Shown here: piece by piece, positions 1 through 7,339 of the stretch
Layout: every line of letters begins with the position of its first letter
How positions within the stretch are numbered: the stretch's first letter is position 1
Source of the DNA: Histidinibacterium lentulum
GTDB taxonomy: Bacteria; Pseudomonadota; Alphaproteobacteria; Rhodobacterales; Rhodobacteraceae
DNA: 64,000 bases
NCBI RefSeq assembly: GCF_003789055.1
Contig: NZ_ML119089.1
Coordinates: forward strand, 124,001 to 188,000
Reading direction: 5' to 3'
Notes under the pieces: model-generated
Told to the model about the DNA's origin: nothing
What the model saw: the letters and a program-made list of their open reading frames with translations, nothing else
Database searches by the model: none
Program-made: the position numbers and the translations under genes

Positions 1-20
1 CCATCAATGATGTTCCGTTC

Positions 21-46
21 TGCGCCGGGCCAGAGTCGTTTCGACA
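21..46 (-). promoter_or_regulatory. Candidate ECF42-type promoter (leftward)
   Basis: On the minus strand TGTCGAAA (46-39) is followed after exactly 14 nt by CGCA (24-21). The same arrangement occurs at 2270-2245 upstream of the DGPF genes. It points out of the window; a possible ATG lies at 4-2 on the minus strand. The match between the two sites is seen directly. The assignment to the sigma factor encoded at 75-1307 is inference. Confidence 0.45.
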
Positions 47-74
47 GGAGGGAACGACGATAGCGGATCTGTCG

Positions 75-1307
75 TCAGGGGCCGTCCCGATACCCGCCCG
101 CCAGCAGGAAGCGCCGGATGCCGGGATCGCTGCTGAGTGCGGCCGCGCGGGACGCGGCCTCGCGGGCGGCGGCCTCCTGGCCGCATAACCAGAGGATGCG
201 GGCGCGCGACGCCCACCACGGCTGATAGGTCTCCGCACCCGTGATTGCGTCGAGCTGTGACAGCGCGACGTTGGCTTCGCCATTTTCCGCGAGCGCGACA
301 GCCCGCGCTACCAGCACGCCGGTGGTGGGCGCAAACCCGGCCAGCACATCGTAAAGCTGCGCCAGCGGGCCGTGCAGGCGTTCGCCGGTCGTGCGGCTCT
401 GCGCGTGAAGCGACTGAATTGCTGCCTCGGTCTGGAACCTCCCCGGCTGGCTCACGCGTGCGGCAGCGCGCAGGGCGGCTTCTGCCTCGGCCATCATGTC
501 GCGCGACCACAAGGAGACGTCCTGGTCGCGCAGAGGGATGAAGTTGCCATCAGGCCCTCGCCGCGCCGCCCGCCGCGCCTCGCAGTGGAGCATCATGGCA
601 AGCAAGCCAAGCGCCTCGGGCTGCTCGGGGGCAAGCTGCACCGTCAGCCGTGCCAGCCAGATCGCCTCATAGGCGAGGCCGGCCAGCCGCGGGTCGGCGC
701 CGGCCACGTCGTCCCAGGCGGTACCATAGGCCGCGTAGATCGCGGACAACACCGCCGACAGCCGCACAGGAATATCTTCTGCCTCGGGAATCGCAAACGC
801 GATGCCAGCGTCGCGGATGCGGCGCTTGGCGCGCACCAGCCGTTGACCCATCGAGGCGGGCGCGACCAGAAAGCTTGCGGCGATCCGTGTGGCATCAAGG
901 CCCAGGACCGTCTGAAGCATCAGCGGTGCCTGCGCGTCCGCCGCGATCGCCGGATGCGTGCAAGTGAACATCAGCTTCAGCCGGTCGTCGCCGAAGCCAT
1001 CCGAAGCGGTGTCATTGCGTTCATCCTCAAGCATTTGCACCATCGCCAAGCTGCGTTCGGCGGTCTGGCGACGCGCCGCGGCATGGCCCGCGCTGCGCCG
1101 CGCAACTGTCAGAAGCCAGCCGACCGGGTTGGATGGCACGCCGTCCTCTGGCCATTGCGCCAGCGCCGCTGCAAAGGCATCGGCCAGCGCATCCTCGGCG
1201 GCGGCAACGTCGCGCGTGCGAGCGGCGAGGATGGCGAGCAGCTTGCCATAGGACTCGCGCGCCGCAAGCCTCGCTTGCGCGGTAGTATCGCGGCGCGCCT
1301 CGTCCAT
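75..1307 (-). CDS. ECF42-type RNA polymerase sigma factor with C-terminal extension
   Basis: The product has 410 residues, about twice a minimal ECF sigma factor. Region 2 lies at about residues 10-85 and region 4 at about 130-170 (recognition helix near SMGQRLVRAKRRIRD). Between them, around residue 107, is DDRLKLMFTCTHPA, the signature seen in ECF42/DUF6596 proteins. The remaining 220 residues form the alpha-helical, TPR-like extension characteristic of this group, which in studied members is needed for activity. There is no anti-sigma factor gene nearby, as is usual for ECF42. Its ATG overlaps the stop of the upstream DGPF gene (TGATG at 1309-1305), so the two are translationally coupled. 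The signal it responds to is unknown. Confidence 0.9.
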   Translation of the reverse strand: MDEARRDTTAQARLAARESYGKLLAILAARTRDVAAAEDALADAFAAALAQWPEDGVPSNPVGWLLTVARRSAGHAAARRQTAERSLAMVQMLEDERNDTASDGFGDDRLKLMFTCTHPAIAADAQAPLMLQTVLGLDATRIAASFLVAPASMGQRLVRAKRRIRDAGIAFAIPEAEDIPVRLSAVLSAIYAAYGTAWDDVAGADPRLAGLAYEAIWLARLTVQLAPEQPEALGLLAMMLHCEARRAARRGPDGNFIPLRDQDVSLWSRDMMAEAEAALRAAARVSQPGRFQTEAAIQSLHAQSRTTGERLHGPLAQLYDVLAGFAPTTGVLVARAVALAENGEANVALSQLDAITGAETYQPWWASRARILWLCGQEAAAREAASRAAALSSDPGIRRFLLAGGYRDGP

Positions 1308-1672
1308 CAGGCGGCAAGCGGCGGCAGTACCGGGCGCACCTCAACCGACCCGCCCGATGCGCAGGGCGCCCGTGAGGCCCACTCGAGCGCGGCATCAAGA
1401 TCGGGCACGTCGAGAATGACAAACCCCGCCAGTTGCTCCTTGGTGTCGGCGAACGGGCCATCGACGACATGCCGCGTGCCGTTCTCGACCCGCAGCGTCG
1501 TCGCGGTCTCGGGCGGGCGCAGCACGTTGCCGCCGACCATCGTCCCGGATTGTGCGAGCGCGCCGATATAGGCCTGCCAGCCAACCCAATAGGCCCCGGC
1601 CCGCGCAGGATCGGTGGGTTTGGCCCTCTCCTCGGGGGTTTCGCGGAACTGCAGCATGTATTGCATAAGCAT
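1307..1672 (-). CDS. YCII-related DGPF domain protein (copy 1)
   Basis: A 121-residue protein of the YCII/DGPF family, a small ferredoxin-like dimeric fold with no established reaction in this context. The family motif DGPF is at residues 71-74, followed by FADTKEQLAGFVILD and a C-terminal strand VEVRPVLPP. The start at 1672 is preferred over an in-frame ATG at 1756 because CAGGAAAAGG precedes it at a suitable distance and the protein then begins like its neighbour (QYMLQF against HYMLQF). It is a clear paralogue of the gene at 1803-2162. It is almost certainly co-transcribed with the ECF42 sigma gene that it overlaps; such pairing is the standard genomic signature of ECF42 systems. Confidence 0.88.
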   Translation of the reverse strand: MLMQYMLQFRETPEERAKPTDPARAGAYWVGWQAYIGALAQSGTMVGGNVLRPPETATTLRVENGTRHVVDGPFADTKEQLAGFVILDVPDLDAALEWASRAPCASGGSVEVRPVLPPLAA

Positions 1673-1802
1673 TGCCTTTTCCTGGCGGATGGCCGTCCGA
1701 AGACGGCTGTTGATGGGTGAATGAGCGCGCGACGAGATCTCATCGCAACGTATCACAAGGCCCGCGCGCCGCGAGCGATAGCATCGCGGCGCGCGCCGTC
1801 AC

Positions 1803-2162
1803 TTAGACGCCTGGCGGCGGCAGGACCGGGCGTATTTCGACCGACCCGGCCGTCACGCAGGGTGCCTTCGCGGCCCAGTCGAGGGCTGCGTCAAGATCGG
1901 CCACGTCAAGAATCACATAGCCGCCCAGCATTTCCGTGTTGTCAGCGAAAGGTCCATCCACGACCTGCGGCGTGCCGTTCGTGACGCGCAGTGTCGTCGC
2001 GGTGTTGGGCGGCAGCAGCCCGTTGCCACTGACCATGGCCCCGGATTGCGCGAGCGTACCGATGAAGGCGTTCCAGCTAGCGAAATAGGCCTCGACCTTC
2101 GCGGGATCCTTGTGTTTGCCCCGTTCCTCGGGGTTCTCGTAGAATTGCAGCATGTAGTGCAT
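1803..2162 (-). CDS. YCII-related DGPF domain protein (copy 2)
   Basis: A 119-residue paralogue of the protein at 1307-1672, with DGPF at residues 69-72 and an almost identical layout (YVILDVADLDAALDWAAKAPC against FVILDVPDLDAALEWASRAPC, compared piecewise). The start at 2162 follows AAGAAGGGCG; the upstream in-frame ATG at 2387 would add 75 residues of low-complexity sequence and is rejected. The gene is first in the leftward cluster DGPF-DGPF-sigma, and the candidate ECF42 promoter lies about 85 bp upstream. The two copies also share the motif CCCATCAACAG (minus strand) just upstream, showing that the duplication included the leader. Confidence 0.86.
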   Translation of the reverse strand: MHYMLQFYENPEERGKHKDPAKVEAYFASWNAFIGTLAQSGAMVSGNGLLPPNTATTLRVTNGTPQVVDGPFADNTEMLGGYVILDVADLDAALDWAAKAPCVTAGSVEIRPVLPPPGV

Positions 2163-2244
2163 TGGTATCGCCCTTCTTATCACGATGACCGCCGCTCGGC
2201 GGCCTGTTGATGGGTGAGCGTGTTCGTACCCGCTCGTGATAGTG

Positions 2245-2270
2245 TGCGGCGGGACCGGCGCATTTCGACA
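2245..2270 (-). promoter_or_regulatory. Candidate ECF42-type promoter of the DGPF-sigma cluster
   Basis: Minus strand TGTCGAAA at 2270-2263, then 14 nt, then CGCA at 2248-2245, identical in elements and spacing to the site at 46-21. It lies upstream of copy 2 of the DGPF genes, as expected if the sigma factor activates its own cluster. I see no other feature in the 305-nt gene-free stretch 2163-2467. Confidence 0.5.
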
Positions 2271-2467
2271 GGCCTCGGATGGAAGTGTGAAAAAACTAGT
2301 GGCCGCGGCAGGTCGTTCGAATTCGGAACCGGCCTCGGGTTGCCGATCCGCATGAGGGGACGGTCTAGCCGGAACGCAGGTTGCCATTGGCGAACGGCAG
2401 CGCCGACCACGAGGTGCGACTGCCTCTCATAGCAAGCAGAGACGGTTGGATTTCAGAGGCGTTCGGG

Positions 2468-2557
2468 TGGCGGAGGAGGTGGGATTCGAACCCACGGGAC
2501 GCTTTCACGACCAACGGTTTTCAAGACCGCCGCAATCGACCGCTCTGCCACTCCTCC
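2468..2557 (-). tRNA. tRNA-Ser(TGA)
   Basis: Read on the minus strand, the gene starts GGAGGAG at 2557 and ends CTCCTCC-G followed by an encoded CCA at 2470-2468, giving a 7-bp acceptor stem. The T arm contains GGTTCGAATCC. The anticodon loop is CTTGAAA within the stem formed around GGCGGTCTTGAAAACCG, so the anticodon is TGA and the tRNA reads UCN serine codons. The length of about 90 nt with a long variable arm fits a class II serine tRNA. Confidence 0.96.
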
Positions 2558-2762
2558 GGTGGAATGGGCGTAGCCGCGGCGGAGTGATTCGGAAAGGACA
2601 CGGCACGCGGCCTTTCGTGCAGGAGAGCCTTCCCACGCCGAACGCCAGGGGCTATCCTCGAACACAAGGCCGGCGCGACGATCAAGGGACCGGCCATCTC
2701 GAGCAGTCAGGCCGGGCGACCCGGCCGGGCGACGGACGCGTCGCTTACGATAGGGGCACGAC

Positions 2763-3722
2763 ATGACAGGCAAACCGACCGGCTTCCGGACCATCCGCAG
2801 CGCAGCCATCGCGCTTGCGGCCGCAACTGTGCTTTCGGGCTGTGCGGACGGACAGTTCCAGCTTCCCGAATTCGCGACCCGCGCGCTGGAACGACCCGCG
2901 GGCGACGCTCCCGCGACCAGCAGCGCCGCGGTCGAGCTGATCGAACGCGACGTCGAGGCGCCGGAGGTCTTCCAGGTCACCGAGGACGGTCTCTGGGACG
3001 GCCGGCCCTCGCTCGGCGGCGTCTGGGTGGCCCATCCCGATGTCACGGAGCCGGAGCGCGTGATCATCCGCAACCGCGACAACGGGCAGTTCGTCATCGG
3101 CGCCCTGTTCCGCCGCGAGCGCGAGAACCCCGGCCCCCGCCTGCAGATCTCCTCGGACGCGGCCGAAGCTCTGGGCGTGCTCGCCGGCGCGCCGACCAAT
3201 CTCAACGTCACTGCGCTGCGCCGCGAGAGCACACCCGGCGGCGCGCCTGAGCTTGCCGGAAGCGAACCCGGGTTCTCGGCGGAAAGCGGGGGACTCGCGC
3301 AGCCGGCGTCGGTCGAGACCATGAGCCTCGAGCCCGCAGGCGCCGAACCTTCGGCAGAGTCCATTCAGCCCGACCCGATCGCCGCCGCCGCGGCCGCGAT
3401 CGAAAGCGCCGCGGCACAGGCCTCGGCGCAGGTCGGCACTCGCCCACCGCCGGCGGCCGCACCCGTCTCGGCGCCCGCGGCCTCCAGTCTCGACAGGCCC
3501 TATGTGCAGATCGGCATCTTCTCCGTAGAGGAGAACGCCACGCGCACCGCGGACCGCATGCGCGAGACCGGCATCGTTCCCACCGTTCTTTCCGAGCAGA
3601 GCCAGGGCCGTGCCTTCTGGCGCGTGATCGTGGGTCCCGCGCGGGACGATGCGGAACGCGCGGAGCTCATCTCCCGGGTCCAGGGCCAGGGCTTTGCCGA
3701 CGCCTACGCCGTCCGCAACTGA
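2763..3722 (+). CDS. SPOR domain lipoprotein
   Basis: A 319-residue secreted lipoprotein. An N-terminal signal sequence ends in the lipobox LSGC with Cys27 as the lipidation site. The middle (about 30-240) is low-complexity, rich in Ala, Pro and Glu, and probably extended. The last 75 residues (from YVQIGIFS to YAVRN) are a SPOR domain, which binds denuded septal peptidoglycan. The ATG at 2763 is used because it gives a proper signal peptide. The gene lies just upstream of a D,D-carboxypeptidase, an arrangement consistent with both acting on the cell wall. It may play the role of an RlpA-like or other septal factor, but no RlpA double-psi barrel is visible. Confidence 0.88.
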   Translation: MTGKPTGFRTIRSAAIALAAATVLSGCADGQFQLPEFATRALERPAGDAPATSSAAVELIERDVEAPEVFQVTEDGLWDGRPSLGGVWVAHPDVTEPERVIIRNRDNGQFVIGALFRRERENPGPRLQISSDAAEALGVLAGAPTNLNVTALRRESTPGGAPELAGSEPGFSAESGGLAQPASVETMSLEPAGAEPSAESIQPDPIAAAAAAIESAAAQASAQVGTRPPPAAAPVSAPAASSLDRPYVQIGIFSVEENATRTADRMRETGIVPTVLSEQSQGRAFWRVIVGPARDDAERAELISRVQGQGFADAYAVRN

Positions 3723-3729
3723 ACCGGCA

Positions 3730-3757
3730 GAGCCCCGCCGCCCCGTGCGGCGGGCTC
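3730..3757 (+). terminator. Hairpin after the SPOR gene
   Basis: GAGCCC-(C)-GCCGC pairs with GCGGC-GGGCTC around a CCCGT loop, eight bases after the stop codon. There is no long T tract, so it may only partly terminate transcription before the next gene. Confidence 0.45.
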
Positions 3758-3827
3758 CCCTCCGCGATTGCGGCAGGGCTGCAGGCGGGGTAGGACGCGT
3801 GCTGTCCCCCAAGTCGGAGAGCAGCCC

Positions 3828-5009
3828 ATGATCCGATCGCTTGTCGCAGCCATCTGTCTGATGTGCGGCGCGACCCTCGCCGCGGCGCAGAGCTACGAAA
3901 CCCGCGCCGGCGCCGCCTACGTCCTCGATCAGAGCACCGGGACCGTGCTCCTCGAGAAGAACGGGAACGAGCCGCTTCCACCAGCGTCGATGTCGAAGAT
4001 CATGACGCTCTACATGGCTTTCGAGGCGATCGCGGACGGGCGACTGCAACTCGACGAGCGGTTGCCGGTGTCCGAATACGCGCAGTCGCTCGGCGGCTCC
4101 ACGATGTTCCTCGACACGACGGACCGGCCCACGGTGGAGGAACTGATCCGGGGCATCATCGTGCTGTCCGGCAACGACGCCTGTGTCGTCATCGCCGAAG
4201 CGCTCTCGCCCGACGGGACCGAGGCGGGCTTTGCCCGGATGATGACCGAACGCGGCCGCGAGATGGGGCTGACCCATTCCGTCTTCATCAATTCCACCGG
4301 TTGGCCCGCGCCGGGGCATGTCATGTCCATGCACGACCTCGCCGTGGTGGCAGACCGGCTGATCACCGACTTTCCCACCTTCTACCCGCTCTTCGCCGAG
4401 GAGGAATTCGCCTTCGATGGGCGGGCTCCGCAGAACACGCGCAACCGCAACCCGGTGCTCGGACTCGGGATCGGGGCGGACGGCCTCAAGACGGGGCATA
4501 CCCAGGAGGCGGGCTACGGGCTTGTCGGGTCGGCCAAGCAGGGGGACCGCCGGATCATCTTCGTGATCACCGGACTCGAGACGCAGGCCGATCGGGCCGA
4601 AGAATCCGAGCGCATCATCAACTGGGCCTTCCGTCAGTTCGTCGAGCGCCGCATCGCGCCCGCAGGGTCCCGGATCGCGGAGGCCGACATCTGGATGGGC
4701 GCGGCGCCCCGCGTCGGGTTGACGGTCCCCGACGATCTGACATTGCTCGTCTCCGCGATCGGAACCGCCAGTCTGGACGCGGAGGTGATCTACACCGGGC
4801 CGGTCGAGGCTCCGATCGCGGCCGGGCAGGAAATCGCCGAGCTCGTCATCCGCCGCGAGGGCCTGCCCGAGGTCCGCAGGCCCCTCGTGGCCGAGGCGGA
4901 GGTGCCGCGCGGCGGCTTCTCCCAGAGGATGCGGACCGCGGCGGTCGTGCTGCTTGGCAAGATCGCGCCGCAGGCCGACCTTTCCGCCCTGCCCGGCCTC
5001 GACAGCTGA
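3828..5009 (+). CDS. D-alanyl-D-alanine carboxypeptidase (PBP5/6 family)
   Basis: A 393-residue periplasmic penicillin-binding protein that removes the terminal D-Ala of peptidoglycan stem peptides. The signal peptide covers about residues 1-20 (cleavage near AAAQ). The three active-site motifs are present: S54-M-S-K57, S114-G-N116 and K221-T-G223. Residues 280-370 correspond to the beta-sandwich PBP5_C domain, and the end (about 365-385, SQRMRTAAVVLLGKI) can form the amphipathic membrane anchor. The start at 3828 is chosen over an in-frame ATG at 3768 because only it begins directly with a signal peptide and it follows GGAGAG. The gene is close to tmk (17 nt), so the two may be co-transcribed. 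Confidence 0.94.
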   Translation: MIRSLVAAICLMCGATLAAAQSYETRAGAAYVLDQSTGTVLLEKNGNEPLPPASMSKIMTLYMAFEAIADGRLQLDERLPVSEYAQSLGGSTMFLDTTDRPTVEELIRGIIVLSGNDACVVIAEALSPDGTEAGFARMMTERGREMGLTHSVFINSTGWPAPGHVMSMHDLAVVADRLITDFPTFYPLFAEEEFAFDGRAPQNTRNRNPVLGLGIGADGLKTGHTQEAGYGLVGSAKQGDRRIIFVITGLETQADRAEESERIINWAFRQFVERRIAPAGSRIAEADIWMGAAPRVGLTVPDDLTLLVSAIGTASLDAEVIYTGPVEAPIAAGQEIAELVIRREGLPEVRRPLVAEAEVPRGGFSQRMRTAAVVLLGKIAPQADLSALPGLDS

Positions 5010-5026
5010 GCGGCGGGGCGCGCGAC

Positions 5027-5644
5027 ATGACGGGGCGCGGGCGCTTCATTACCTTCGAAGGGATCGACGGCTCGGGCAAATCGACCCAGGCCCGGCGCCT
5101 CGCCGCCGCCCTCCCCGGTGCGCTGCTGACCCGGGAACCCGGGGGCAGCCCGGGCGCCGAGGACATCCGTCACCTTGTCCTGACCGGCGATCCCGGCAGA
5201 TGGTCGGCGGAGACGGAGATCCTCCTGTTCACCGCGGCGCGGCGGGATCATCTCGAAAAGACCATCGAACCCGCCTTGTCCGCCGGGCGGACGGTCGTCT
5301 GCGACCGCTTCGCTGACAGCACCCGCGTCTATCAGGGCGCGACGCGCGGCGACCTGCGGACCATGGTCGACGGGCTCCATGAACTGATGATCGGCCGCGA
5401 GCCGGACCTCACCTTCGTCATCGACATGGACCCCGAGATGGCGCTGGCCCGGGTCGCGGCGCAAGGCGGCGCGGAGCGTCGATTCGAGGAGTTCGGCCTG
5501 CCGCTCCAACAGAAGGTCCGCGCCGGCTTCCTCGCCCTCGTGCGGCAGTTCCCGGCGCGTTGCATCCTCATCGACGGTGATCGCGACGAGGACGCCGTCG
5601 CGGCCGATATCGCCGCCCGCCTCGACCTGGTCCCCGCGCCATGA
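5027..5644 (+). CDS. tmk: Thymidylate kinase
   Basis: A 205-residue cytoplasmic kinase converting dTMP to dTDP for DNA synthesis. The P-loop GIDGSGKST is at residues 12-20, followed by TREPGG, the DRF motif (CDRFADSTRVYQG) that contacts dTMP, and a basic LID region near ERRFEEF. Length and motif order match the bacterial family. The start at 5027 begins just before the conserved FITFEG strand; an in-frame reading further upstream would enter the carboxypeptidase gene. Its stop overlaps the next start (ATGA at 5641-5644). In many relatives tmk is followed by holB; here it is followed by a YbaK protein instead. Confidence 0.96.
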   Translation: MTGRGRFITFEGIDGSGKSTQARRLAAALPGALLTREPGGSPGAEDIRHLVLTGDPGRWSAETEILLFTAARRDHLEKTIEPALSAGRTVVCDRFADSTRVYQGATRGDLRTMVDGLHELMIGREPDLTFVIDMDPEMALARVAAQGGAERRFEEFGLPLQQKVRAGFLALVRQFPARCILIDGDRDEDAVAADIAARLDLVPAP

Positions 5645-6111
5645 GCAAGAGCCTGGCCCGGGTCGTTCGCACCCTCGAGCAGGCGGGGATCGATGCGCAG
5701 GTCCTCGCCATGGACATGGAGACCCGGACAGCGGAACAGGCGGCCGCGGCGGCGGGATGCGGACTCGACCAGATCGTCAAGTCCATCGTCTTCCGGTGCG
5801 AGACCTCGGGCGGCGTGACGCTCTTTCTGACGGCGGGCGGAAACCGGGTCGATGCGGACAAGGCCGCGGCCGTCGCGGGAGAGCCCCTGGGCCGGGCCGA
5901 CGCCACCCTCGTCCGCGAGCGGACGGGCTTCGCCATCGGCGGCGTCTCTCCGGTCGGGCATCCCGCCCCGATCCCGACCTTTTGGGACAGGCGCCTGTCC
6001 GACTTTCCGGTAATCTATGCCGCAGCGGGAACGCCCCGACACATCTTCTCCGTGGCGCCGGACGCCCTGCTGCGCCTGACGGGCGCCACGGTGGCCGATT
6101 TCATCGCCTGA
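5641..6111 (+). CDS. ybaK: YbaK/EbsC-type aminoacyl-tRNA deacylase
   Basis: A 156-residue single-domain protein of the YbaK/ProX editing family, which hydrolyses mischarged tRNAs (Cys-tRNA-Pro or similar). Conserved elements are the IVKSIVFRC strand with the catalytic-type lysine, GFAIGGVSPVGH in the second half, and a C-terminal strand HIFSVAPDALLRL. It overlaps tmk by four bases, so translation is coupled. The exact substrate cannot be told from sequence. The stop at 6111 is followed by the regulatory region of the DUF2852 gene. Confidence 0.88.
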   Translation: MSKSLARVVRTLEQAGIDAQVLAMDMETRTAEQAAAAAGCGLDQIVKSIVFRCETSGGVTLFLTAGGNRVDADKAAAVAGEPLGRADATLVRERTGFAIGGVSPVGHPAPIPTFWDRRLSDFPVIYAAAGTPRHIFSVAPDALLRLTGATVADFIA

Positions 6112-6163
6112 CCGGCAAGTCGCGCGGATAAGTCTGTCGGTATCTCATAGGGTTACGCGAATT

Positions 6164-6182
6164 ATGTGAAGGCTCTTCACAT
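6164..6182. promoter_or_regulatory. Upstream operator palindrome of the DUF2852 gene
   Basis: ATGTGAAG-GCT-CTTCACAT, a perfect 8-bp inverted repeat with a 3-nt centre. A near-identical element lies at 6223-6241, and a candidate promoter fits between them. It differs from a CRP site (TGTGA-N6-TCACA) by one extra central base. The protein that binds it is unknown. Confidence 0.6.
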
Positions 6183-6188
6183 TTTCTC

Positions 6189-6217
6189 TTGAACCGCGCC
6201 GGCCTCCTACCGATATG
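6189..6217 (+). promoter_or_regulatory. Candidate sigma-70 promoter between two operators
   Basis: TTGAAC (6189-6194), a 17-nt spacer, then GATATG (6212-6217). The -35 box is good and the -10 box is weak. The location between two copies of the same palindrome supports it being a repressible promoter for the gene at 6265. Confidence 0.45.
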
Positions 6218-6222
6218 GTGAA

Positions 6223-6241
6223 ATGTGAAGGGCATTCACAT
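6223..6241. promoter_or_regulatory. Downstream operator palindrome of the DUF2852 gene
   Basis: ATGTGAAG-GGC-ATTCACAT, matching the upstream element at 6164-6182 in 7 of 8 positions of the right arm and all of the left. Centre-to-centre distance is 59 bp. It covers the expected transcription start and lies 24 nt before the start codon, close to the ribosome binding site (GGAAGGAG). Confidence 0.58.
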
Positions 6242-6264
6242 ACACCTCAGGAAGGAGACCCCAG

Positions 6265-6735
6265 ATGACCGACACCACCACCTATCCGGCCCCCCGGCGG
6301 CTCGACCGAGAGGCCATGGGCTGGTTCTCCCGCGCCGAAGCCTGGCTCGACGATCGCGGCAAGGGCGCCTGGATCGCCGCCATGGTTCTCGGCTTCATCC
6401 TCTTCTGGCCCGTGGGCCTCGCCCTCCTTGCCTACATGATCTGGAGCAAGCGCATGTTTTCCGGCAATTGCGGCAAGCGCCGCCAGCACACGACATCCTC
6501 CTATCGCGCCGCGACCCGGTCCTCGGGCAACATGGCCTTCGATGCCTACAAGACCGAGACCCTGCGCCGCCTCGAGGAGGAGCAGGCCAGCTTCGAGGCC
6601 TTCCTCGAGCGCCTGCGGGAGGCCAAGGACAAGGCCGAGTTCGACCAGTTCATGGACGATCGTGCCCGGGCCGCCCGCGCCGACGACGAGGGGTCTTCCT
6701 CCCGGATGGACGACCGCGGCCAGGCCCCGGCCTGA
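6265..6735 (+). CDS. DUF2852 membrane protein
   Basis: A 156-residue inner-membrane protein of the DUF2852 family, widespread in Alphaproteobacteria and of unknown function. One hydrophobic segment at about residues 36-58 (WIAAMVLGFILFWPVGLALL) is followed by a basic stretch and then, from about 90 to 135, a heptad-rich helix (TLRRLEEEQASFEAFLERLRE) likely to form a coiled coil in the cytoplasm. A strong AGGAAGGAG sequence precedes the ATG. It stands alone between a regulated promoter and a strong terminator, so it is probably monocistronic and conditionally expressed. Confidence 0.85.
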   Translation: MTDTTTYPAPRRLDREAMGWFSRAEAWLDDRGKGAWIAAMVLGFILFWPVGLALLAYMIWSKRMFSGNCGKRRQHTTSSYRAATRSSGNMAFDAYKTETLRRLEEEQASFEAFLERLREAKDKAEFDQFMDDRARAARADDEGSSSRMDDRGQAPA

Positions 6736-6742
6736 CACCCCC

Positions 6743-6769
6743 GGCGCGGCCCTTGCGAAGGGCCGCGCC
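6743..6769 (+). terminator. Intrinsic terminator after the DUF2852 gene
   Basis: A perfect 12-bp stem, GGCGCGGCCCTT pairing with AAGGGCCGCGCC around GCG, followed by CTTTCC. It starts 8 nt after the stop codon. Confidence 0.65.
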
Positions 6770-6802
6770 CTTTCCCACATTCCGAGCAAGCACCGAGGAC
6801 AC

Positions 6803-7261
6803 ATGACCGATCCGAGCTTCGCCTTTTCCGCCACGCGCCTGCCCGATCCCGCCCTGCGGCCAGATTTCTATCGTGCCGTCCCGGCGAAACGGCTCGGCGC
6901 CTGGATCGTCGATATCCTTGCGGTCGCCGTCGCCTGCATGGTCCTGCTCCCGTTCACCGCCTTCACCGGCATCTTCTTCTTTCCGCTGATGATGCTGGTC
7001 GTGGGCTTCCTCTACCGTTGGTCCACCATCGCCCAGGGCTCGGCGACGCCGGGCATGTGGCTCATGGGGATCGAGTTCCGTGACCGAGACGGCGAGAGGC
7101 TGTCGGGCGGGACGGCCTTCGCGCATACGCTGCTCTACAGCGTCAGCCTCGCCGTGGCGCCGCTTCAGCTGATCTCCGTCATCCTGATGCTGGTCACGCC
7201 GCGTCGGCAGGGACTGGGGGACCACCTTCTCGGAACAGCGGCGATCAACCGCCCGCTCTGA
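6803..7261 (+). CDS. RDD family membrane protein
   Basis: A 152-residue protein with the RDD domain: RLGAWIVDILAVAVACMVLLP (here R and D lie in the first helix), a second helix around FFFPLMMLVVGFLYRW, then GSATPGMWLMGIEFRD typical of the family, and a third helix before GLGDHLLGTAAI. RDD proteins are integral membrane proteins; some act as sodium/proton antiporters but most have no known function. The start follows GAGGAC. It is separated from the DUF2852 gene by a terminator and from bpt by 78 nt. Confidence 0.85.
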   Translation: MTDPSFAFSATRLPDPALRPDFYRAVPAKRLGAWIVDILAVAVACMVLLPFTAFTGIFFFPLMMLVVGFLYRWSTIAQGSATPGMWLMGIEFRDRDGERLSGGTAFAHTLLYSVSLAVAPLQLISVILMLVTPRRQGLGDHLLGTAAINRPL

Positions 7262-7339
7262 CGCCGCTCGCCGATTTCGGGGGCTTGGCGGGCGGGAGGG
7301 GCATTGCTAACGTCGCCTGCAGGACAGCCCGCGAGCATC

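Noticed and set aside
4-510. Frame of 168 codons at the left edge on the minus strand
   Set aside because: Arg/Pro/Ala-rich shadow of the ECF42 gene; no conserved motif.
6164-6182. CRP/FNR binding site
   Set aside because: Half-sites TGTGA and TCACA are 7 nt apart rather than 6, and two exact-style copies flank a promoter, which suggests a different dedicated regulator.
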